A DNA stretch of 64,000 nt from positions 1-64,000 of the forward strand of contig CANNZV010002588.1 of NCBI GenBank assembly GCA_947561585.1, read 5' to 3'. Under the pieces are notes generated by a model, which saw only the letters and a program-made list of their open reading frames with translations, was not told the DNA's origin and searched no databases. The position numbers were made by a program, and so were the translations under genes. This document shows positions 55,660 to 64,000 of this stretch, one piece after another. This stretch comes from Caprella mutica (Eukaryota; Arthropoda; Malacostraca; Amphipoda; Caprellidae). How positions within the stretch are numbered: the stretch's first letter is position 1; every line of letters begins with the position of its first letter.

Positions 55660-56835
55660 CTCTTTGAACGAAGGGCGAATAAAAGAAATTCCGATAACGC
55701 TCGTTACCATGATTGGAAAACCAATCTTGGTAACACGAGCGTTGATAGAACGGTGTTCTACGAGCGCGTTGGCTCGGCGAAGTTCAAGTTGGTAAAGCGG
55801 TAGACTGCTTTTGGTTACGGAGCTGAGTGGATAAAATTTATCAGAAATTCTGATAGATTTTTGATATCAATCGATAGTTGATGCTCATCAATTGAAGGAC
55901 TGACACACCGGAGGAACTTTGTTAGAGTGTTCCTGTAGCAAGGACAAAAATTTTTTAACGCTGACCAGAAGTTGGCCCCTCTTCAGGCAACGCCGTATAC
56001 GTTTGACCACCTCTTATGTTCACACTTACCGATCCGAAAGTTTTGAACTACAAAAAATATTACGAGCGTTGAGAAGCAGTAACTTTCCACTCCGCAAAGT
56101 TCCCCACCGCAACAAAACCCAGTCAAATTTTGGAACCATTATAGACGCAAATACGTAAATCTCAAATGCTTGACCACCGCTACTTCACCAGCATTGCCCG
56201 GGCGGTGATTAAATGTTGCATAAACTTTGATAAGGCCGAAAACGTTTGAATCACGGACACGAGTTTTCTTAAATGGTCTCAGAAAATGAAGCAAAGATTC
56301 ATTGCAGTGATGAACTTTGGTTTGTTGTTGGTAAGGAGGTCGCATAGCTCCATACTGCCAAACCAAAACTCGCTGCCTCTTCCTACCGTTAAGCCAATTC
56401 TATGTCAACGACGGCTTCAGCGGTTCACCGCTATGGCACCACCTGTATCTTATATTTTGATACATAATTTCGATACACAAACTCATAAAAAAAATAACAA
56501 CGCTCTGCCAAAGCTTGTCAACGTTTAATCACCGCCCGGGCAAAGCTGGGGAATCACCGTTCAGGATTTCTGCATTGGCCTAGCGGAATAAAGCGTTCAC
56601 GAACTTGCTTCTAAAGGTGCCAGACTTTGGCTGGGTGGTATTTTAGAGGTAGCGACATTTTTAGAGAGTAAAACTACTGCTCCTCAACCCGTGCAACATT
56701 TTGAAAAGCTCAAAACCGTCGGAGCGGTAAGGGAACATAAGTGGTGGCCTGTGCTTTAACGAGGACCAACTTCTGTGAACGGTAACGAGCGGTGTCGAAT
56801 TTTTCCACCGCTTAAGGAACGGGTGTAGGTCACAA
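55660..56835. repeat. GC-rich foldback of unknown type
   Basis: Outer sequences pair loosely (AAATTCCGATAACGCTCGTTACC-type left, GGTAACGAGCGGTGTCGAAT right). An inner pair is nearly exact: GCCCGGGCGGTGATTAAA at about 56197 and its inverse at about 56525. It is clearly richer in GC than its flanks. Short open frames occur on both strands but none looks like a known protein. Confidence 0.6.
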
Positions 56836-56867
56836 TCACCCTAGACTTAAGTCCTCCCCCCCCCCAT

Positions 56868-57040
56868 TTTTTAATCCATATTTACCTAGTTGGGCAAATG
56901 AATAGCTACTTAGATATGTATAACTGAGAGTAGCTACCTAGATAGAGATAACTGAGAGTAGCTACCTAGATAGGGATACTCTCAGTTATTTCTATCTAAG
57001 TAGCTCTTCATTTGTTTAACTAGGTAAATAAGGATTCCTA
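56868..57040. mobile_element. Foldback with TAGCTACCTAGATAG repeats
   Basis: ATTTACCTAGTTGGGCAAAT pairs with ATTTGTTTAACTAGGTAAAT. The arms carry repeats of ACTGAGAGTAGCTACCTAGA. A right-arm fragment recurs at 58868-58927. Confidence 0.72.
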
Positions 57041-57079
57041 AAATACCTGAGGAAAACAATATTACTATTCATTAGTCCG

Positions 57080-58697
57080 ACGTCCCGGTACACGGAAAAC
57101 TGCCAGGCGGAAAACTGCCGAAGCGGAAAACTGCCAGGCGGAAAACTGTCAGTCACTTATTGACAATTTAATCAGTTTAGTCAATAATGACATTAAATTT
57201 AAAAAAAAAGCCGTTCGCCTTTCGTTAAGGAGTTAAAGGGTTATTCATTTTCACAAAATAAAAATAATTGTTATATGTAAATAAATTGATTAAAAAATAT
57301 ATAAAATATATAATTAGATTAATATTGCAGAAATTAATCAACTACAATATAGAAATTGAAAATATAACCTTTCTTAAAAAATACTAAGAGAACAAAGGAA
57401 TAACTGTATTAGGGACAGAGTACAATTTCAATGTTTACACAACGCGTCTTTACATTATCAGTTCATAACGGGTTTAGAGTCTAATTATTTCTTTTTGTGT
57501 TTATAATTTGATAATTGAACGAGTCATCAACCTTGCAAACAATTCCATATTGCATACACATATTTACCATGTGGTTTAATGGTTGGCAATGCAGTATGAA
57601 TATGTGCTATCCACATTGAACCAATCTAACCATCATAAAAACACATATTCAATGTGGTTATGCCATTTTAAAACCATATCATAAAAAACATATCATATAG
57701 AGATTGTGTACACCACATCATATCCACATGTAAATCACCATACATAATTATTACAGGTGTTTACCAAGTGTTATTTACCACATTCATAGCAATATGTTAA
57801 ATACCATACTTATAACATATGGTAACCACATATAATTTACCATATTACCACGTAAAACAACATGTAATAAATATGGTATCCATTTCCAAAAATATGCATG
57901 GAACCACATGGAATTGTTTCTATGGAAGCTAAACATTCACTTGTACTCACAATAAAACAACTTTGATCGATGTTCGTGAAGTATTTAGAATTTGCAACCC
58001 GACATCAATGACTATTAAACTGCTATTACTCACCTAAGTCTCTTACAATTTCACTCGATCGAATTGGATTGCATATTAATTATTAATACTTTTTACATAT
58101 AAATGAAAATTGTTAAAATGAATGTGTTGTGTTAATGACATGGAGAATAAAAATGTAAATGTAATAACTACCTAACATACATATAAGTTGATTTAACATT
58201 CACTTAATTTATTGCATAATTTAAAATTATATTATTGTGAGAAAATCTAATTATTTAGTATTCACAAATCAGTACGTTCAAACGTTTGCTTCGGAACCAA
58301 AGGCTATATTGCTGACGTCAATAGGAAATTAAAAACAAGAGACTACAAACGTAACTGAATATGTTTCTAAATTTTGCGTGACTTCGAAAATAAGTTAAAA
58401 ATAGTAATTATAAAATCCTTATGTGTACTGAAGTTTGGTTTACTGAGTGTATGATAAAGTAGCTTTGTTGAAATACTATTTTTCTTTGAATATTATTTAG
58501 GTATTCCAATATCTATGTAGTTATTACTCTACAGATGAATGTCCCCTCAACCCCTTAAAAAGGACTAACGCCATTTTTTTATAAATTAAAATGTCTTTAT
58601 AACTAAAGAATATTTCAGAAAGTCAAAAAATATACATGTATTGCCAATAAGTGACTGGCAGTTTTCCGCCTGGCAGTTTTCCGGACACCGACGCCCC
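57080..58697. mobile_element. MULE-like inverted-repeat element
   Basis: 1618 bp with ends holding duplicated GGAAAACTGCCAGGCGG blocks, inverted at the right (CCGCCTGGCAGTTTTCC). ATTAGTCCG flanks both sides (57071-57079, 58698-58706). A 9-10-bp duplication fits Mutator-like elements. The interior is AT-rich without a transposase. Confidence 0.75.
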
Positions 58698-58942
58698 ATT
58701 AGTCCGATACCAAATTGGTATCACTTACTTCACTTATGAAGTTTATTACTGATTTAACATAAAATATATGTATATCGGGGGCGTCATTCCGAACCCCCTG
58801 CCAGTTAATTAAAAAATCATGAAGTGTGCAGTACAACAAACTAGCGTATACAACAAACTACATAATTAGCTACTCCCAGTTATTTCTATCAAAGTAGCTC
58901 TTCATTTGTTCAACTAGGTAAATAAGTATTAAAAATTAGGGT

Positions 58943-58955
58943 GGGGGGGGGGGGG
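58943..58955 (+). repeat. G13 homopolymer
   Basis: A run of 13 G followed by G-rich GGGGGGTTCATGACCGG-type repeats to about 59050. Similar G12 runs lie at 9066-9077 and 10552-10563. Confidence 0.85.
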
Positions 58956-59192
58956 CTTATGTATCAGGGGGGTTCATGACCGGAGGCTTAAGTCCGGGTA
59001 GGCTCATGACCGGGAGGGGAGGATGCTTCAGTCTGGGGGTGGGGGGTCTCTCATGACCATACCCCTCAATTAACATCAAAAAAAAAGTTCGGCCAAAAAG
59101 TTAATATTTATTTACTTTTATATTGTATGTATTAGTTTAGATTTACAATACTTAAGAATAAGTCTGTCAATTTGAGTTTCTAAGTTTAAATT

Positions 59193-59435
59193 TTATTCAT
59201 AAGAAAATAAATTTTTACCCTTCATCGATGATGAAGTTTTTGAAGGTGATAAATGAATAATTTTCCTCAGGGGTTCAATTTTGAATTGTCTGTGGTGAAT
59301 GTTAGGGAAAGAGGTGGCGTCTTTGGGCTCTGAACTGTTGTAATATGGATTATCTTTTTTTATATTTACCATGCTTATCATTTCTTTAACACTAGTTGCA
59401 GTTTTAGAGAATAGCGCTAGAGTCACGCTCTCCAA
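59193..59435 (-). repeat. Coding-like repeat copy with intact frame
   Basis: An 80-codon minus-strand frame whose DNA resembles 53000-53170 (ATAATCCATATTACAACAGT, CCCAAAGACG, AACATTCACCACAGACAATT). Segments such as NPYYNSSEPKDATSFPNIHH look protein-like. Unknown family, perhaps the C-terminus of a transposon protein. Confidence 0.35.
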
Positions 59436-60168
59436 CTAAGAGGTTTTAGATTTTTCTGGTATGTAGGATTAATTTTCCATAACCTTTTCATTTTCATATT
59501 CCGTCTGTGACTGGAGATACTTGTGTTTGTGTCTTTTTCCTACAGATGTCTCGTGGTAAATGACTGCATATTCACGTTCTGCATCTGAGTATTTGTCGGC
59601 GACATTGTTCAATGATCATTGAACCATTTTCTTTTCTGACTGCTTCTTCGAGTTCCTTTCCATTTGACATCAGCGATATGGCCTTTTATTCCAAGCAGAG
59701 GTCAAACCTCCTAATTATGATAAGTTTTTAGTTACTGAAATTAATATAAATTGAAATAGGTAGCATCTAGATTTAGGTGATCCTTATAAGATACGTCCGT
59801 TAGAGAGGCACCATTTATTTTTTAATGGTGAACTCTGCTGCCTATATCATTTGATTTTAACTTAATTACAGTTGAAAAATCTAATTTGATTACAGAGTTA
59901 GGAATAGTTATATAAAATATGTTAAATATTAGCTGCAAGTTACAAATTATCGGATGGTTCCAATTCTTCGATCAAAATACAAATAAGTATAAAATTAAAA
60001 TTATTTAACTTTAATGATATACATTTTCTGGTGTATATTTGATATTAAGTGACCAAAACAAAATAGTGAAAATACTGTAATTATTACTGAAGAACGCAAA
60101 TCAATAATTATAATTAATTTTAAAAGAAATGTAAAGCTAATAGTAAAACAGTAAGATTTAATGCCACC

Positions 60169-60358
60169 AACCATCTATACCTTCAAAGATAATTCACTAA
60201 TTGGTATCTTAATAGAAATTAATTGGCATCTTTTCTCAATACTACGAGGTGGAGCTTATCCTATGCAACGGTGTCAAATCTCAAAATTTTGACTGAAAAC
60301 TCCACGGTTTTTGCATCTAAAATTTAAAGTGACCTCGTTTATTTTTTCCCTGATAATA
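60169..60358. repeat. Right arm of distant inverted repeat
   Basis: Inverse of 53467-53656, including TTCAAAGATAATTCACTAAT, GGTGGAGCTTATCCTATGCA and GTGACCTCGTTTATTTTTTC. Homology stops sharply on the outer side after ATAATA. Confidence 0.72.
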
Positions 60359-60742
60359 CAATCCAATTAAATAGAAAATAATTCCTATATTTTTATACGT
60401 TTTAAAAAACAGGGAGAAAAGCGAATGAATTTCCAAATTCGAAACGATTCTTGTAGCGGCCGGGTAATAAAAATCTTTGAATGCTTATATTTTGTACTCC
60501 GACCTCCGTAACACGTGCCTGCGAACAAGGACACAAATCAAATTCTAGCAATGAAACAATAACAATAATTAACCTAACTAAATTAACAAACGATTAAATT
60601 AAAAAAACTGAATACTAAACTACAACAAACGTAATATACCTTCTAAACACTAAATAGAAGAAACAATATTCAGATAGAAAATACCCAAAGGAATAAACCT
60701 AAAATAACTTAACGAACAAAGTTACAAAATGGTAGGTAGGTG

Positions 60743-62295
60743 CAGAGATGGGCGGGAAAGTACTTCCCAAGTACCAAGTAAAAGTACTAAGTAACAAGTA
60801 AGTACTTCAAGTACTACTTGAAGTACTTTCCAAAAAGTACTTTGAATAATTACTTAGAAGTACTTTTTACAAGTACTTGTTACTTTCCAAGTAGAAAGTA
60901 CTTTGCAAAGTACATTTTTCCTTTCAGTCAAGAGATTTTAAAAGATTAGTTCTAAAATCTGTACAAAATTAATTCTTTTTCTCATCAAAACTGTATTTAC
61001 AGCAACTGGATAAAAACTAGAGTTTGAAGAGGTCCAACATGTTGGAAAATTGTTTGTCAAGTAGTAAAATTGAAAACTTTGTCAAACAGTAGAATCGAAA
61101 ACTAAGACTGTAAGACATTGTATACTTTTATGTGACGGTGAATATTTATATATACTGACATACAATCATGTATAGAGACTGAGTTATATTGACCAATTTA
61201 AGTACATTGAATATAATTATTTTTGATACCTAGATATCACAACCAATATTTACCAAACACATTGACGAATTATAAGCGTGTGGACGTGTACAGTGAGTCA
61301 CTGTGATGATGTACTTACTATCAGAGTAAAGAGTCATTGTGATTTGTGATGATGTACTATCAGAGAAAAGAGTCACTGTGATGATATACTATCAGAGAAA
61401 AGAGTCACTGTGATGATATACTATCAGAGTAAAGAGTCACTGTGATGATGTACTATCAGAGAAAAGAGTCACGGTGATGATGTACTACCAGAGAAAAGTC
61501 ACTGTGGTGATGTACTATCAGAGAAAAGAGTCACTGTGAAGATGTACTGTCAGAGAAAAGAGTCACTGTGATGATGTACTATCAGAGAAAAGAGTCACTG
61601 TGATGATGTACTATCAGAGAAAAGAGTCACGGTGATGATGTACTACCAGAGAAAAGTCACTGTGGTGATGTACTATCAGAGAAAAGAGTCACTGTGAAGA
61701 TGTACTGTCAGAGAAAAGAGTCACTGTGATGATGTACTATCAGAGAAAAGAGTCACTGTGATGATATACTATCAGAGAAAAGAGTCACTGTGAAGATGTA
61801 CTGTCAGAGAAAAGAGTCACTGTGATGATGTACTATCAGAGAAAAGAGTCACTGTGATGATGTACTATCAGAGAAAAGAGTCACTGTGATGATGTACTAT
61901 CAGAGAAAAGAGTCACTGTGATGATATACTATCAGAGAAAAGAGTCACTGTGATGATGTACTATCAGAGAAAAGAGTCACTGTGATGATGTACTATCAGA
62001 GAAAAGAGTCATCATGATGATGTACTATCAGAGAAAAGAGTCACTGAGAAGATGAACTATCAGAAAAAAAGTCACTGAATAGATGTACTATCAGAGTTAA
62101 CAGTATAAATTATTAGTTTTTTAATTGTATAGTAAATGTACTTGGTACTTTTAAGTACTTTAAAAAGTACTTGGTACTTGTACTTTGAAAGTACTTTTTT
62201 ATTTGAGTACTTTGGCAACTACTTCAAGTACATTGATTTACGAGTACTTGTACTTAGTACTTAAGTACTTTCGATGTACTTATCGCCCATCTCTG
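60743..62295. mobile_element. Non-autonomous hAT transposon
   Basis: 1553 bp with termini CAGAGATGGGCG...CGCCCATCTCTG and a perfect 8-bp duplication GGTAGGTG (60735-60742, 62296-62303). Both subterminal regions are packed with AAGTACTT-type palindromes. The middle is a 32-bp minisatellite. No transposase is encoded, so it relies on a hAT source. Confidence 0.93.
61283..62095. repeat. 32-bp minisatellite inside hAT element
   Basis: About 25 copies of GATGTACTATCAGAGAAAAG plus AGTCACTGTGAT. Variants (ACGGTG, TACCAG with a 2-bp deletion, TGAAGATGTACTGTC) recur as a block about 158 bp apart, for example ACGGTG at 61471 and 61629. This shows higher-order duplication. Confidence 0.94.
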
Positions 62296-63540
62296 GGTAG
62301 GTGAAATGATTTAATAAGACTATGGAGTCATATTGATGATATAATATGAAATTGGTCGATAATTGGCATCTAAACCATAACTAAAAATATACACCAACCA
62401 TCTATGTACTATAAATTCAACAAATAATTTAGTAAGTAATGAAATAGTGGAAGGATTTAGAAACGCCATAAATAAGTAGTTTCTAACGGAATTTGGTATA
62501 AAGATACTATTGACAAGGCTATAGATTTGAAGCTACGCGAATAAGAACTAATTTACAGGCGCGCAAAATACATAAATTGATATTATCTACCTAATATCAA
62601 ACTATCAAAATAAAAAAGATAATAGTTAATGCTAAATTGGATATAATAAATAAGGAAACCAGTGCCAAGTGATTATGGACACTTTTAAATGAATTAAAGA
62701 ATAAAACTGTTAATGGCGATAAATGAAATTATAGCTAGGCTAGTTTTAATCTACACAAAAATATGACAATATTGGTAACTTACTAAATGTAGTTCGGCTC
62801 AGTTCAAAGTTGATAGTTTACGGGCTTACAATTAGAACCTTCATCTGCCGTCACTCAACATATAATGAATAATAAGAGCAGCTGATTTACGCCGGTTATA
62901 AAAAAGTCATCTTAACATGATATTTAAATGAATAGCATATGCAAACTATATGTCAGGTATGAAATAAAGATGAACGCAGGATAATAATTGAATATATAAA
63001 CAATAAATGATGATAATCAAAATGAAAGTATATAGATTGTAACAAAAAATGGGAGTTCGCCACAATTCTTTTAAAACTACGTATCTGTTTTCGTACTTCT
63101 GGTCGAAGTGTAAATTCAGATATCATTTAGAAACTGACATGAGTCGAAATGGTTGCTAAGTCGATAACCATCGTTAGCGCTACGAATTCGACAGCAAACG
63201 GCATCGAATCGACATTCATAAGTTTGTTGGGATGCTATGAACTTTGAGATACTGGCATGCGAGTAGAGTGGGACAGCTGCTGTCCACTGTCACGTCAGTA
63301 ACTCGCACCGTGTAACAGTTGAGGAGCAAACCTTCGGGCAACTTCCCTATAAACAACGGTCTATCGTTTCGATATCTTCTTATGTCAAATTCAAAGCTAG
63401 GACAGCGGGTATCTAAATTTATTAATTAATTTTAATCGAATCGATGCATGAAAAAACGCTGAAAACGACATCATAAATCTCCTTCTATTTAATATTTCGA
63501 ATTGATATTTAATTTAACACATCGAAAATTAGTAACGAAA

Positions 63541-63541
63541 T

Positions 63542-63575
<34 letters not shown>
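63541..63575. repeat. (TA)n microsatellite
   Basis: Uninterrupted TA run of about 33 bp. Confidence 0.92.
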
Positions 63576-63576
<1 letters not shown>

Positions 63577-63692
63577 TAAACGATGCATAAATCTAGATAA
63601 AAAAACGATGTGTATTCGATGCGTGTAAAGAGTAATAGAAAAGCTGTTATCATCTCATATTTTCTGTCATCTGTTATAGTCGTATAAAAATA

Positions 63693-63961
63693 CAGTGAAA
63701 CTTCTGAGTGAGTTATGAAATTCTAGTTTCTTCATAACTCAGAGCCACTCCATAGCTCAGGGACACTGATTGTTTTTTATGATCAAAATATTGGAGAAAA
63801 CTACGGTCTTTGAGTGAAAACTAGGACGATATTCGATCATGACGTATATCGTTTTCTATAATTGAAAATACTTCATAACTCCGCAATGCATTTAATAACT
63901 CAGGTCCTTCATTATTCGAGTGCTTCATAACGAAAAACTTCATAACTCAGGAGTTTTATTG
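63693..63961. mobile_element. pogo-like MITE
   Basis: 269 bp, TA|CAGTGAAACTTCTGAG...CTCAGGAGTTTTATTG|TA. The CAGTGAAAC terminus and TA duplication fit the pogo/Tigger group. The interior repeats CTTCATAACTCAG several times. Confidence 0.8.
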
Positions 63962-64000
63962 TAATTACTTTTTGCTTAAATTGTTATCCATGATACCAAA

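Noticed and set aside
55790..55830. Possible tRNA-derived SINE (GGTAAAGCGGTAGACTG resembling an A box)
   Set aside because: No matching B box at the right distance and no cloverleaf could be drawn.
55919..56528. Two short open frames in the GC-rich foldback
   Set aside because: They lie within inverted-repeat sequence and have no recognisable domain or splice-linked partner.

Overview
This is nuclear DNA of an intron-rich animal, most likely an invertebrate. Three split genes have GT-AG introns and clear animal orthologues. The sequence is AT-rich and full of short inverted-repeat transposons and minisatellites. ARL6/BBS3 implies a ciliated lineage. I cannot name the species from sequence alone.

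Genes. (1) A gamma-type casein kinase 1 (CSNK1G) runs on the minus strand from its start codon at 26787 leftwards. I could join eleven coding exons with consistent phase (26787 down to 345), encoding 477 residues. The last exon, expected to carry the lipidated Cys-rich tail, lies off the left edge. Intron 3 is 14.7 kb and holds two large minisatellites and a young Copia-type LTR retrotransposon. (2) ARL6 (BBS3) is on the plus strand in three exons at 38304-39701, complete, 190 residues. (3) UBA3, the catalytic subunit of the NEDD8-activating enzyme, is on the minus strand in eight exons at 44849-40773, complete, 437 residues. ARL6 and UBA3 converge. CSNK1G and ARL6 diverge across about 11.5 kb of repeats. 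The three genes share no obvious pathway: membrane-bound Ser/Thr kinase signalling, BBSome recruitment in cilia, and neddylation of cullins.

Layout. 0.3-26.8 kb is CSNK1G, with many TA-flanked MITEs, a 30-bp array (13.0-15.4 kb), a 25-bp array with about 65 CRE sites (16.3-17.9 kb), and the LTR element (18.36-21.99 kb). 26.8-38.3 kb is intergenic, with a piggyBac-type MITE, 8-bp-TSD hAT MITEs and large foldbacks. 38.3-44.9 kb holds ARL6 and UBA3. 45.5-46.1 kb is a GC-rich 25-bp array. 46.2-64.0 kb has no recognisable host gene. It is a mosaic of palindromes, foldbacks, a MULE-like element, a hAT element with an internal minisatellite, and a pogo-like MITE. I saw no tRNA or rRNA genes, CRISPR arrays or bacterial features.

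Limits: splice sites were placed by eye from GT/AG signals, reading phase and remembered family sequences. Transcription start sites, UTRs and most poly(A) sites cannot be fixed. TE class assignments rest on terminal inverted repeats and target-site duplications only.
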